The notes under the pieces are model-generated. The model had not been told where the DNA came from. It made no database searches and worked only from the letters and a program-made list of their open reading frames with translations. This document shows, piece by piece, positions 32,646 to 45,411 of a DNA stretch of 64,000 bases. The position numbers and the translations under genes are program-made. Source of the DNA: Liquidambar formosana (Eukaryota; Streptophyta; Magnoliopsida; Saxifragales; Altingiaceae); NCBI GenBank assembly GCA_039720395.1, contig CM077827.1:14733615-14797614 (forward strand), given 5' to 3'. Position 1 is the first letter of the stretch; the number at the start of each line of letters is the position of its first letter.

Positions 32646-34295
32646 TTATGCAATGTTTTAAAAGGTCCATCGAAGTTTGAACATTTTCTGCCTTACTATA
32701 AGGTTCGTATGGCTCGCAGTATAATATTAGTGCTCTTTTAAGTCAGAACCCCTTTCATAAACCAACTATGGTTAACTTCAAATCTTACAATGGTTTTAAA
32801 AGCCATTACAACTGTACAAGAGCTAGTTTTACCCTTTAGTCAAAAAGCAAAAGAATGAGTCACACCTCGATGTACCAGACTCAGATTTGGTGCGATTTGC
32901 ACCTTTACCTACATGGTTTAGTTACCGATGGATGGGCGCCATGTGGCAAGGGTGAAGCATGAATGCCTAGGATTCGCTGCAAGGATTTCACACCCAAAGG
33001 TTACGATGTTAACACTTTGACACCAAACTCATCTTTTGAAATCCCAACCATTTATGTTTCTCTCTTGCGACATGGTGCCGATCCACTGGTAACTGCACCA
33101 TGTAGATAAAGGTGCAAACTACACCAAATTCAAATCCCGATGTACCCACTAGTTATACCCTTCAAGTCCTTTATCAAAGAATGAGATGAGAACACACAAA
33201 GAATACAAACGACGAAGGAAAAAAAAAGAAAAAAAAAAAAAAAAGAAAGGCAAGAGCAATAGGAAAAAGAAAGGGAGGAGACATGTGCATACCCTAAATA
33301 TCGGTTCCATTTGCTTTCTTGTGATTTGCAGGTTAAGGTTCCACGGTGCAACATCAACTGACAAACCCCACAAATGCTTTTTCCTTCTTCTACATCTCTT
33401 TCTTCTGATCATCTCAACTCTCAAGCCCTAGCTTAACCCTTTTCCTTTCCCTCTCTTTGTGTATCGATTCTAGAGGAATGAACGAGGATCAAATCCCCCC
33501 TATAGATCTTTTTCTCTTTTCTTGTTCCTTATTTATTTATTTATATTTTATTTTATTTTATTTTTGTAGTTTTTGTGAAAAACGGCTCCAGCATGTCCAC
33601 CAAGTGTTGGAGCAGTGTCCTATGAGTGTCGGAGTCGTGTCTAAGGCTTGTCTAATATGAAATCATTTTTTATATTTTTGGGACACGCACAGGCAATGTC
33701 AAACACGTATTTTAGTAATTCTACAATTTCACAAATCCAATTTTCATTGTCTATTTAACTAATCAAACCTTCCCAAGTCATAGGTTCTAGGAATTCTAAT
33801 CAAGCCCACTATAAATTTAACTAATCAAACCTTCTCAAGTCAAATGTTCTAGGACTTTCAAGTTTATGAACAAAATATTAATACCCATTTGTTGATGTTA
33901 AGGGGTTTAAGGGTAATGGTATTCTATCTAAAAAACTAAAAAATCAGGCCTACTCATAGCACCACGTCAGCACCAAATGTGAAGTAAATAAAAAAAAAAA
34001 AAATAAAACTAATAGAAATGGTGAGGATAAAAAAACACTTTAGTATCCTATATTTTCTGGGTTTTTCAATTTAATACCCAAAGAAACTTTTTTCTCAAAT
34101 TAGTACCTAAACTACAATTAAGTGTTCAAATGTAGTCCAATCACAGATGGCTATCTAGGAATTCAATGGTAAATGCACATAGCCTCATGTGAATGCCTTG
34201 CTAGAACTTATCGTTGCTAGAATTTCTTACACCTCACATGTTCTGTACGTAACTAACTTGAGTGACAAATCCATTGCTAGTATTGGGTTAAGTAT
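32642..34295. other. Unassigned AT-rich DNA
   Basis: A poly-purine block lies at 33215-33280. Words like GACACGACACG (32500-32545) and GTGTCGGAGTCGTGTC (33625-33650) recall ends of some plant transposons, but no structure could be closed. No gene recognised. Confidence 0.35.
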
Positions 34296-34568
34296 TGTTA
34301 GTTTTTATTTTGATATGATTCAAATTTTAATACATAAGTGAGAACACCTTTTATTTGGTGTGAGTGGGTATATTCTAGCAATTCCCTTACATATCTTTTG
34401 AAAACCTAAGTTAAGAAGATTTTGGATTATCGCACATATACATGATGTGCTTGAGCCGTTTGGCTCTTGTTTGTCTTCCCATAAGCAATTAAGTCATATA
34501 GCTATTTGGACTTTATTGCTATAAAAATAGAACGGCCCTTGTTGTCTTCCCAGAAGCAATTAAGTCAT
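34296..34568 (+). repeat. Partial Copia LTR, related to 55643
   Basis: Begins TGTTAGTTTTTATTTT and matches the LTR start at 55643 for about 210 bp. It then shows a short duplicated piece ending 'aagcaattaagtcat' and is cut by the Gypsy LTR at 34569. Confidence 0.7.
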
Positions 34569-37168
34569 TGTCACACCCCATTTTTGCACCACCTTACTAG
34601 GGCTCATCATTTCATGCATGTTTTTGTTTTGTTTTTGAGTCTAGTCACTTGCATTAGTTTTCTAGAGTCACAAGGACAATGGATATGAATTTTGGTTCAA
34701 ATTGGAGTTGATCTTGAGGGATAATAAGAGCTTTTGTGACTTGAGGGGCATAATTGTCTTTTAAGTCCCGAACTTCTCATTTGACCTTGGAATGATCTCC
34801 AAATTGACAATTGGAGTTCATATGGATGCATATGAGGTATTAAGTCCCGTGGCCCTGATGATGAGTTTAGTGTGGTTATTTACGGATTATCCTTGAAGAA
34901 TTAGTGCGAATCACAGCATGAGATTTTTGGTTAAAATGAAAAGAAAATTATTTTATTAAATTAGCCATTTTTATCATGACACTAACACGTGTACGTATGT
35001 GATGAGTGTGTGTACGCACATACGATACATGTGCATGCGTGTTAGCGGTCAGTCTCCCAATTTTTATAAAAGACAATTTCCTTTTCCTATTCAGATTAGA
35101 AGTCTTTTATCATTATAAAATACCTTTTGATTATTCTCCAAGGAAACCTAGTCCAGGAAGGAAAGGGAAACTCCATATTTCAGCTATAAATACTCTCTTA
35201 ATGTCTTTAAACAGGGGAGAGGAGAAGAGGGTTTGGAGGGAGTGAAATTCGTCATAATTTAGCAGCAGATTTTCTGAAAACCAGCAGTCGTATTTTAATC
35301 ATAACTTTTTCATCCGAAGTCAGAATTTGATGAAATTGGTCTTGTTAGAAAGATAATTCAATTCTCTACAACTTTGTATTTCACAAGCTTTGTCCAAATC
35401 CAACGTTTTCATACCCAAAAACGCGATTGAAGTTGCTGCTGCTGCAAAGTGACGAAAATCACTTTTCTTTTCTCTTGTTCTCTTTTTGTTTTCTATTTTC
35501 TTTTCAAAGTTGAGTGAGTTTTGATCTCTTTGCTGTGATACCACTTTGACAAAGAGGAGGATTCGTGTTGGTTTGATTCACTCTAAAGACCTGAGGAGCC
35601 ACGAACAATTACAAACACAAAGGAAGGCCCTTCCTAAGGTATTCTCCTTCTGTATTCAAGCTTAAACTAGGTTTTCATATGGGTTAGGCTTATTGCATGT
35701 TAAAGGTAACTTTTTTATCATGTATTAACACTCTAGCTAGTTAATATACATGGAATATCTATTTTTTATCTACTGTTTAGCATGCTTTAGGGCTGTCCTT
35801 TAGGTTTTTAATGCATAGTTATGATTCTTGTGCTCCTGTTTGTCCTTGTGCTAGGATTAGTGTCATTGCATGTTAGAGTTAGGATTTTCATCATGTTATA
35901 TTGCTTTAGTTAGTTAATATGCATGATTTAATTTCTGTTTAGTTTGGTTTTAGCATGATTAAAGTATGTCTTGTGAGTTTTTAAGCATATTTGTGAGTTT
36001 AGGGTTTTAGAGTCATTGTTTCGTGTTTGTTTTCATATAGCATGATAAAGTAGACTTTTTTATTGGTTTTTCTTCGTGTTTGCTGTATATGTTTTTCATA
36101 TGGAGTAAACATGATAGTTTTGCATGCATGTTAGGATGTTTTAGGGTTTTTATGCATGATATGGTTCTAGGAATATGTTAGGACTTATTATTGTTCGCTG
36201 TTTTTGCTATTGGCATGCTTAGTGGATGATTTTAGGTCATAATACTATTCTGTCCAGATTTGCATGTTAGTGTTTTCGCATGGTTTTGAGCACTTGTAAG
36301 GGTGCAAATAGGTGTGGTATTTGTCCTATGGCAAATAGGGCTGCTTATGTCTGAAATAGCTAATGTTTGGAGTAATTGCGCTCAGGTAAGTGGGTGTGAA
36401 GGTGCCCCAATTCACCTTTCTTCCTTATCCCTTCTCTTCTCCCTATTTAGGGTTAATTTTTAATATGATCCTATGGTTTAATTAGAGGTTTCCTTCATAA
36501 ACAAAATTCTGGTTTTTATTAAAGTTTCCATTTTGTGGATTTCTTTCCTAAAATCAAACTTTCTATCAATTCTCTTTTGATCAAATAAGGAAACCTAGGG
36601 TTTTTACCATAGGTTTGTATTAGGATTTAACCTTAGTTCTAATCGAACTATGTGGACTTTGATCCATGTATTTCGTTGCATGGTACGTAGGCGCTCTTCG
36701 TGAGGCTCAAGTCCGTTCTAGGATCCAAGCATCCTAGGTTTATTTTTGTTTTCTTTTCTTCTTTTTTCTTTTTCTGTTTTTATGTGCTTATTATGCATGG
36801 ATGGATGAATGAAATATATGATATGCATGCTATCTTGTGATGATATACTTGCTGATTTTTGTATGGAAAGATCTTGATTTAGCCCAAATGAACTGAGAGA
36901 CCGAAAGGGTGACATGGGTGCCTATAGGCTTTGCCTAGAACCTTCCCATGTCATAACTTAGCCTCCGAATCCCCGATTTCTTTGGTTTTCAAAAGATTGG
37001 TTTTTGCCTTTCCTTTTTTATGGAGTCATTCAAATTGTTTTCCTAAAACAAACTATTTTTAGGGTTTTCCTTGTTTCCTTTAAAAAATAAGGTGGCGACT
37101 CCTTTCCTTTTTCTTTTTCAAACCCATTTTCTTTCAATCCCTTGTGGGCCCAATTTCCGGGGTTCACA
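34569..37168 (+). repeat. 5' LTR of Tat-like Gypsy element
   Basis: 2600 bp, TGTCACACCCC to GGGGTTCACA, followed by a PBS. TATA box TATAAATA at 35185-35192. The first ~2.07 kb is repeated in inverted orientation at 40405-42472. Related to the solo LTR at 27120-29614. Confidence 0.9.
35185..35192 (+). promoter_or_regulatory. TATA box of Gypsy LTR
   Basis: TATAAATA about 620 bp into the LTR. The related solo LTR keeps the same box in equivalent context. Confidence 0.55.
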
Positions 37169-37171
37169 GTT

Positions 37172-37189
37172 TGGCGACTCCACTGGGGA
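37172..37189 (+). other. PBS complementary to tRNA-Arg(ACG)
   Basis: TGGCGACTCCACTGGGGA starts three bases after the LTR. It is the exact complement of the 3' end (with CCA) of plant tRNA-Arg(ACG). A tRNA-Arg(ACG)-like sequence is present at 63137-63209 in this window. Confidence 0.8.
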
Positions 37190-38045
37190 CGTTGTGGGCT
37201 AGACTCTAGAAAGTTTAATTAGGCTAAGTTAATTTCGTATGTTTAATTAAAATCAATCACATTGCATCCGCTTGATTGTGTGCTTTCATTTATTGCATTG
37301 TGTGCGCAAACTCTTGCATGCTAGGATCGATGTCCCTCGATGTATCCTTGCCAACGATCGGCCTAGTCTCAACCTTGGTTTTCCTGATTCCATGTGTTGG
37401 GGCGAAAGCTATCAACCTCTCTTGCCTAGTACCCTTGGGCTTGCCCTTGGGTATATTAAATGAGTTAATCACGTACTGCTGGACCCACGCGGCGTTCCTG
37501 ATGCCACATGTGGTTAGGTATAAGGATTGCTCAAGCAAGTGAAGGACCCTAGCCTACCCTTATCATTAGTCCATATAGACAGACTTGTAGGACACTACGG
37601 TCTCACCTTTATGCACCCACAATTGTTTGTAATGATACTATGCCGTGTTTGTGGTGTGAGGCTTTATATCTTATGCCCTTAATATAGACCTTTAAACCCT
37701 AGCCTTCGTTAAGGCCATGGGTTAGGAGGAATAAATTAAGGAAATAGGATGTAAAGCTATGTTTGTGATGTGCTACTCCTAGGGGATTAATTAAACCTAG
37801 TTGAAGGACTCTATGCCCTATTCTTTAAAACATACCCTTAATCCATGACCCCTGTAAAGGTAATTGGATAAAAGGAATGAATTAATTGAACATGGTGTAG
37901 AGACCGAATTCATTAAGGAAAATATGGAGGTTTAGGACAAGTCCTTAGGCTAAAGGTTAAAACTTTTCTATCCATAGACGTGCTGGCTTGGATCCGCAAT
38001 CCACAAGGGCGTCTAGTGAGTGTTGAGTCTACCCATCAGACAGAC
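37190..38045 (+). other. Gypsy 5' leader
   Basis: Untranslated region between PBS and gag. No convincing ORF, and nothing else recognised. Confidence 0.6.
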
Positions 38046-39602
38046 ATGGCCGACGAAAGAACTAGTGAGGGGCACTTTGACCTTGAGGCTTGCCTGAAAG
38101 CCATCATGGCCAAACTTGACCATACCGCCGAGACATCCGATACCGCATTGAAAATGGCTCAAGAGAACCAACAAAAGATGGCGGATCTTGAACAAAATGG
38201 CTCTAAGGCCCATTCCTCGGGTATACCTCATGGGGCTGGCACCGAAGAGGGACCTCAATCCAATGAGAACACCAAGACAAGGGGGGAAAGTAGCTCGAAA
38301 CCTGAGGTCACCAACCTAGAAGGGGAAGCTAAGGGGAAAGGTACTAGCAATGATTCCGTGTTAGCTAGCAAGGTAGAAGCTTTGGAGAGAACCATAAAAG
38401 GGATTCGCAGGGCTGATGACATGGTCGATGTGCGGACTCTATCCCTGTTTCCAACGGCTCGTATTCCACTACAATTCAAGATGCCAGAGTTAGAAAAGTT
38501 CGATGGGACGGGTTGCCCTAAGACTCATTTGAAGATGTACGTGCGAGCTATGCACCCTCGAGGGGCTACTGACGAGCTTTTAGCTCAAATGTTCCATGAA
38601 ACCTTGGCCACTTCTGCTTTGAAATGGTTCTTATCCTTGGATGAGAATAGAACCCGGACTTGGGAAGACATATGCAATGAGTTTTCAGAGCACTACAAGT
38701 ATAACACAGAGGTGGACGTTACTCGAAGGGACCTAGAAACCACCAAGCAAGGGGCTTATGAAACTTTCTCCGCTTACATTACAAGGTGGAGACAAAAGGC
38801 GTCGAGAATGACGGATAGGCCGAATGAGGAGGACCAAATTCAGTTAGTGGTTAAGAACCTACTGCCCGTGTATCACAAGCACCTATTTGTCCACTATTTC
38901 CCAAATTTCAAAGCTCTCATTGGGGCTGGCACGCAGGTTGAAGATGCTATCAATGATGGGACAATCAAGACTGAGGAAGTGAGGAGTCGCAAGACAAACT
39001 TTACTGGGAAGAACAATGCCGAGGTCAACACCATAACTCAACCAATCCAACCCTTTTCTCTCAATGATGTCAATCCACCTCGCCAATTCACTGACCTATT
39101 CATGCCACTCGAAAGAGTCCTTGAAAAGCTCATAAGTCGTGACCTATTGAAGCCACTCGACCCAAGACCTCCACCAAATCCCTTACCCAAGAGCTACAAT
39201 GAGAATGAGTACTGCAAGTACCACCAATCCAAAGGCCATGCCACCAATCACTGTATTCGCCTTCGCCACCAAGTCCAAGACCTCATTGACAAGCAAGTCA
39301 TTTCACCACCAACCCGTCCAAATGTCACCCGTAATCCTCTCCCATCACACAACAACACACCCCCACCAAACACCATAAATGCCATTGGGGTTGAATCCTC
39401 TCGCCCTCGCCATCCCATAAGACAATACACTCCGCTCCCCATGACCTTAACCCGTCTCTTCACCATTTGCCGCAATAACAGCCTTATCATGCTACTTCCA
39501 CCAAAGCCAAGACCATCAATCCCTCACCAATATTGCCAATACCATCGTGCACCCGGCGTCCTATCTTGCAAGAAGAAGAGGATGAAGTGCTTAGGCAGCT
39601 GA
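38046..39602 (+). pseudogene. Tat-like Gypsy gag
   Basis: From ATG 38046, about 518 aa (an open frame extends upstream to a GTG at 37980). N-terminus holds a helical segment rich in Ala, Gln and Lys. The retrotrans_gag domain spans roughly residues 155-260 (PLQFKMPELEKFDGTGCP start, ALKWFLSL, WEDICNEFSEHY). The C-terminus is Pro-rich with a single incomplete zinc-knuckle-like CKYHQSKGHATNHC. The expected continuation into a second knuckle is lost. The frame is broken by a deletion near 39545-39560, after which protease continues in another frame. Confidence 0.88.
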
Positions 39603-40404
39603 AGAAGACCAATGCCAACATTACTATTTGGGGCTTGCTCATGGCCTCGCATATGCACAGACAGACCGTGTTGAAACTGTTGAATCAGATACAAGTGCCT
39701 GTTGACACATCCCCCGAGGGATTAGTACATTTGGTGAATCCAACTCCCAAGAACTCAACCATCGTGTTCACCGATGTAGACCTACCTAAAAGCGGGCCGA
39801 GCCATTCTCAAGCTCTCTATGTGACCGTTGACACTATGGGGAAGAGGGTTCCCACCGTTCTTATCGACAATAGGTCCGCACTGAATGTATGTCCTCTCCG
39901 AACTGCCACTGTTTTGGGTTTGGGACCCACTGATTTCACGCCATCTGGGCAGACCGTAAGAGCTTATGATAACACCCGCCGAGAAGTAATAGGGGTAGTT
40001 ACTTTGCCTCTTATCATGGGACCCACTGAATTTAGGGTAGAATTCCAAGTGTTGGATGTGCCGTCATGTTTCAACTTGTTGTTGGGCCGGCCTTGGATCC
40101 ATCCTGCTGGGGCTGTGCCATCTTCACTCCATCAAAAGGTGAAGTTTCCTTATGAAGGAGCCATAGTAACACTTCAATGGGACTATGAATTGAAACTCGC
40201 AGGTGTGCCTATATGTGAGATACAACCTGAATCAGCACCGCTATCTAGGTTTGACTATGTCCAATGCATTGAAAAAGAGCTCGAAAAGGGTGAATTAATA
40301 CCCTTGGACTTTTGCCCCCATGGCAACTTGCACGTCGGTGAAATAATGAGAAAGATGAGTTTCTTTCCAGGCATGGGGCTAGGGCGTCGCCAACAAGGGA
40401 TCCC
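39533..40404 (+). pseudogene. Tat-like Gypsy protease region with mutated active site
   Basis: Homologous sequence begins around the QEEEDEVLRQLKKTNANITIW stretch (~39560). A retropepsin-like domain has VLIDNRSALNVCP where relatives have DNGSA, so the glycine next to the catalytic Asp triad is Arg. A flap-like region and the LLLGRPWIH motif follow. A short G-patch-like end, FPGMGLGRRQQGIPK, is cut by the inverted LTR at 40405. RT, RNase H and integrase are absent. Confidence 0.88.
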
Positions 40405-42472
40405 TAAGGTTAAATCCTAATACAAACCTATGGTAAAAACCCTAGGTTTCCTTATTTGATCAAAAGAGAATTGATAGAAAGTTTGATTTTAGGAAAGAAA
40501 TCCACAAAATGGAAACCTTAATAAAAACCAGAATTTTGTTGGTTAAGGAAACCTCTAATTAAACCATAGGATCATATTAAAAATTAACCCTAGATAGGGA
40601 GAAGAGAATGAGTTAAGAAGAAAGGTGAATTGGGGCACCTTCACACCCACTTACCTGAGCGCAATTAGCTCAAAGCATTAGCTATTTCAGACATAAGCAG
40701 CCCTATTTGCCATAAGACAAATACCACACCTATTTGCACCCTTACAAGTGCTCAAAACCATGCGAAAACACTAACATGCAAATCTGGATAGAATAGTATT
40801 ATGACCTAAAATCATCCACTAAGCATGCCAATAGCAAAAACAGCGAACAATAATAAGTCCTAACATATTCGTAGAACCATATCATGCATAAAATCCCTAG
40901 AACATACTAATATGCATGCAAAACTATCATGTTTACTCCATATGAAAAACATATACAGCAAACACGAAGAAAAACCAAATAAAAAAGTCTACTTTATCAT
41001 GCTATATGAAAACAAACACGAAACAATGACTCTAAAACCCTAAACTCACAAATATGCTTAAAAACTCACAAGACATACTTTAATCATGCTAAAACCAAAC
41101 TAAACAGAAATTAAATCATGCATATTAACTAACTAAAGCAATATAACATGATGAAAATCCTAACTCTAACATGCAATGACACTAATCCTAGCACAAGGAC
41201 AAACAGGAGCACAAGAATCATAACTATGCATTAAAAACCTAAAGGACAGCCCTAAAGCATGCTAAACAGCAGATAAAAAATAGATATTCCATGTATATTA
41301 ACTAGCTAGAGTGTTAATACATGATAAAAAATTTACCTTTAACATGCAATAAGCCTAACCCATATGAAAACCTAGTTTAAGCTTGAATAGAGAAGGAGAA
41401 TACCTTAGGAAGGGCCTTCCTTTGTGTTTGTAATTGTTCGTGGCTCCTCAGGTCTTTAGAGTGAATCAAACCAACATGAATCCTCCTCTTTGTCAAAGTG
41501 GTATCACAGCAAAGAGATCAAAACCCACTCAACTTTGAAAAGAAATAGAAAACAAAAAGAGAACAAGAGAAAAGAAAAGTGATTTTCGTCACTTTGCAGC
41601 AGCAGCAACTTCAATCGCGTTTTTGGGTATGAAAACGTTGGATTTGGACAAAGCTTGTGAAATACAAAGTTGTAGAAAATTGAATTATCTTTCTAACAAG
41701 ACCAATTTCATCAAATTCTGACTTAGGATGAAAAAGTTATGATTAAAATACGACTGCTGGTTTTCAAAAAATCTGCTGCTGAATTATGACGAATTTCACT
41801 CCCTCCAAACCCTCTTCTCCTCTCCCTTGTTTAAAGACATTAAGAGAGTATTTATAGCTGAAATCTGGAGTTTCCCTTTCCTTCCTGGACTAGGTTTCCT
41901 TGGAGAATAATCAAAAGGTATTTTATAATGATAAAAGACTTCTAATCTGAATAGGAAAAGGAAATTGTCTTTTATAAAAATTGGGAGACTGACCGCTAAC
42001 ACGCATGCACATGTATCGTATGTGCGTACACACACTCATCACATACGTACACGTGTTAGTGTCATGATAAAAATGGCTAATTTAATAAGATAATTTTCTT
42101 TTCATTTTAACCAAAAATCTCATGCTGTGATTCGCACTAATTCTTCAAGGATAATCCGTAAATAACCACACTAAACTCATCATCAGGGCCACGGGACTTA
42201 ATACCTCATATGCATCCATATGAACTCCAATTGACAATTTGGAGATCATTCCAAGGTCAAATGAAAAGTTTGGGACTTAAAAGACAATTATGCCCCTCAA
42301 GTCACAAAAGCTCTTATTATCCCTCAAGATCAACTCCAATTTGAACCAAAATTCATATCCATTGTCCTTGTGACTCTAGAAAACTAATGCAAGTGACTAG
42401 ACTCAAAAACAAAACAAAAACATGCATGAAATGATGAGCCCTAGTAAGGTGGTGCAAAAATGGGGTGTGACA
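40405..42472 (-). repeat. Inverted copy of the Gypsy LTR
   Basis: Reverse complement of about 34569-36637. The LTR start TGTCACACCCC lies at 42472 on the minus strand. Similarity is very high: the 79-codon frames 35006-35245 and 41796-42035 differ at two residues. The LTR 3' end is missing and the copy abuts the protease region. The LTR start sits inside the CACTA TNP2 gene. Confidence 0.92.
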
Positions 42473-44189
42473 ATGCTATCACAAACATTCTTCTCAATGT
42501 GCATTACGTCCAAGTTATGATGCAAAAGTAATGCCTAAAAAATCAACAACATAAGATATATTACATTTAAATATAAAAATAATGAACTATATATATTAGA
42601 AATTGATGAGGAAAAAATAAATTTACTTTGAATGAATTAACTTACATCCCAATATGGCAAGTTAAAAAATATAGATTTCTTTTTCCATGGCTTTTACCCA
42701 GTAGTAAGTTTTATCTTCACCACCCTTCTCCTAGTTCTCTTCTTTTTGTTCTTTCCCAAATCATTTGGAACCACCTATTTTCTTTTCTTTCCCCAATCAT
42801 TGTCAATATCTTTGACTGCATTTAAAACTTCTAAACCAGTCAATACTTTAGGCTTTCCCCAATTTTCATGCTTTCCATTAAACCAACTTTTTTTCTTTCG
42901 AAATGGATGATTGGGTGCTAAATATTGCCTATGGCACATGTATGCAAACTTATGACTCCATTTCAACCATTCTGAACATGTGTCTACATTGCATATGGGA
43001 CAAGCTAATTTTCCTTTTGTGGGACATCCAGCTAAGTTTCCATAAGCTAGAAAATCATTTATTGTCCACATCAAAATCGCCTTTATATTGAACATAGATT
43101 TACTAAAAGCATCATAGACCTCCACGCCATTATTCCACAATTCTTTCAAATCATCTACAAGTGGTTCCAAATATACATCTATGTCATTCCCTAGTTGCTT
43201 TGGCCTTGGGATAAGTAATGTCAACATCAAGTTTTCTTTCCCCGTGCATATCCATGGAAGGAGGTTATAAGTAACCATTATCACTGGCCAACAACTATAT
43301 TTAGAACTAAGATCTGCAAAGGGATTAAACCCATCAGTTGCAAGACCAAGTCTAAGATTTCGGGAATCTGAAGCGAAAGAAGGCCACTTTTTACTAACTA
43401 TATCCCATGCCAACGAATCAACTAGATGTCGCATCTTGCATCTTGGCTTTTGTGAGTTGAATGCCATGTTAATTGTTCTGCCTTTTCAGGTGACATAAAC
43501 ATCCTGCTAAGTCTTGGTATTATGGGAAAATAACGCAAGACCTTTGCAGGAACTCCTTTTTGCATCTTATTAGTTTGTGGGTCTACTTTCCATCTTGAAG
43601 AATTACATTTCGGACATGTCTCCATAACCTCTCTTTCATTTCTAAATAAACAACAATCGTTCACATAGGCTTGGATCTTCTCATAACTTAGATTAAATGC
43701 CTTTAGTAACTTTTTTGTTGAATAAATAGAATCAGGAAGCGTGTTATCTTGAGGTAGCATGTCACAAAGGATCTCAAGAAGTTCATTGAAACTCTTGTCA
43801 GATAGACCATTCATAGCTTTATGCTTATATAAAACTACAGTTGCTGACAACTTTGTGTACTTTGAACAACCCGGATACAAAGGAGTTTCAGCATCATCCA
43901 ACAAAGGTGTGAACTCTAGCTCTCTTCTTTCATTTGTAGTTTGTGTAACATCATCTTCTTGCATAAACACATCTCTGTACATTCTATAAGTATCTGGCAT
44001 TTCAACATCTTCATGCCGTGTAGACACAATAGGAGATTCCCCATGAAAGACCCAAGTAGTGTATGTAGGATCCATTCCTTTTGTTACTAAGTGCTCATGC
44101 ACTTTCTTAAAATGTTGGTGACGTAAGTTTCGACAAACTAAACAAGGGCATATGATCTTCTCTGGGCAGCCTGCCCTTTCATGAGCCAT
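42473..44189 (-). pseudogene. CACTA TNP2 transposase, N-terminal part
   Basis: ATG at 44189. The Transpos_assoc zinc region (CPCLVCRNLR) is at the N-terminus, then a linker with LPQDNTLPDS and the CPKCNSSRW motif. A frameshift at about 43435 separates it from the catalytic RNase H-like core: LGLATDGFNPFADLS (first Asp), LLIPRPKQLGNDIDVYLEPL, and LAYGNLAGCPTKGKLACPICN. An in-frame stop follows KDIDNDWGKKRK (42775). A further piece, PWKKKSIFFNLPYWD, precedes an intron (GTAAGT near 42645; acceptor near 42537). The next exon, LLLHHNLDVMHIEKNVCDSI, is cut by the Gypsy LTR at 42473. The C-terminal catalytic parts are lost. Confidence 0.9.
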
Positions 44190-45411
44190 TTTGGCAAATT
44201 TCCCTGCTCCATCTTTGTACTCCTCTGAATTTCTACAAATTATAACTCATAAATTCATTATGTCGATTATGTAAGTATGAAATATCTAAATTTCTATTTA
44301 TGACACACATTAAAAAGGGGGAAAAAAAAGAAAAAAAAAAGAAAGACATTGGAAATTTAATCCATTCTTTATTCATCGGGATTGGCCTGATTGCTAGCAC
44401 CAATAAGTACCTACACTTACTGAGATGTTAGATTTTTGGATTAAAATACATTTACATGATAAAGACATGATAACAAAACAGGAATGATAGCCAAGATACC
44501 TTTACTATATACAACTCAACTAGAGTTATCATCTTTAAAGACAAGGCCATTCTACAAATGACAACATTGAACAGAATGTTGATTCCAAATATGCCAGAAA
44601 TTGGTCTTCTAATTTCTTGAATGTGTAATATATAGATTTTCCCATAAGTAATAATAACTTCTAAAACAACCCTCTAAAAGCAGAGATCTCTTTTGAAAAG
44701 GAAAAACAAAACCTAAGCTAGAGTCCTCACAAATTAAGTCCATGTCAAATTAATATGAATAAGTTGGTTAAGCTAAATAAATAATTGAATTTAGCTTAAA
44801 CAAATAATAGATATTAAGTTTCTTGAACTTCAAGTTCTGTTATAATATAAAGAATATCGTATGTTTCATGCATATAACAACTATATAAAGATGAAAATGG
44901 CAATAGCTCAGCTAGTAATCACATATCATTCACACCCAAATAGCTCATAAATTAAGATTAATAAGAAAAATCAGTGTGTTATTAAATGATAAACACATAA
45001 TCAAAGTAAAAACTCACCGAGATTTGAGCAGAAATTGAAGTGAACAAAACCCAAAAGTGCACTATGTTTCCTTCAGAGCTTCAACACATGAAAACAAGAC
45101 CCAAATGCAAGCCCAAAGCAACAACTGAAAATCACAACAGAAAATAATTTTTATAAATAATAGAGTTAGCATCTTCATCTTGGTAAGCAAGGAAGATGGA
45201 AAGGAAGAAAAAGAAATAAAAATATTATTTTACCATATTACCCTTACAAATAAAAAGAAAGAAAATAAAGAAAAAAGGTAATTTTGTCACAAGATGTAAC
45301 AATCACCTTTCCTTCTACTTTTGGGAGAAAAGATTTTGGTGGGCTATGGTGGAAAATCCTTCCCTCCACTTTTCCTTTCCTTCCATTTTTCCCTCCTCCC
45401 TTTTCTTTTCC
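44190..45411. other. CACTA interior, non-coding
   Basis: AT-rich DNA between the TNP2 start and the LINE poly-A tail. No coding region recognised. Confidence 0.5.

Noticed and set aside
33130..33431. Overlapping ORFs on both strands
   Set aside because: Driven by a poly-purine tract; no family resemblance or splice context.
35006..35245. 79-codon ORF conserved at 41796-42035
   Set aside because: Both lie in the two copies of the same Gypsy LTR around the TATA box; conservation reflects recent duplication, not coding.
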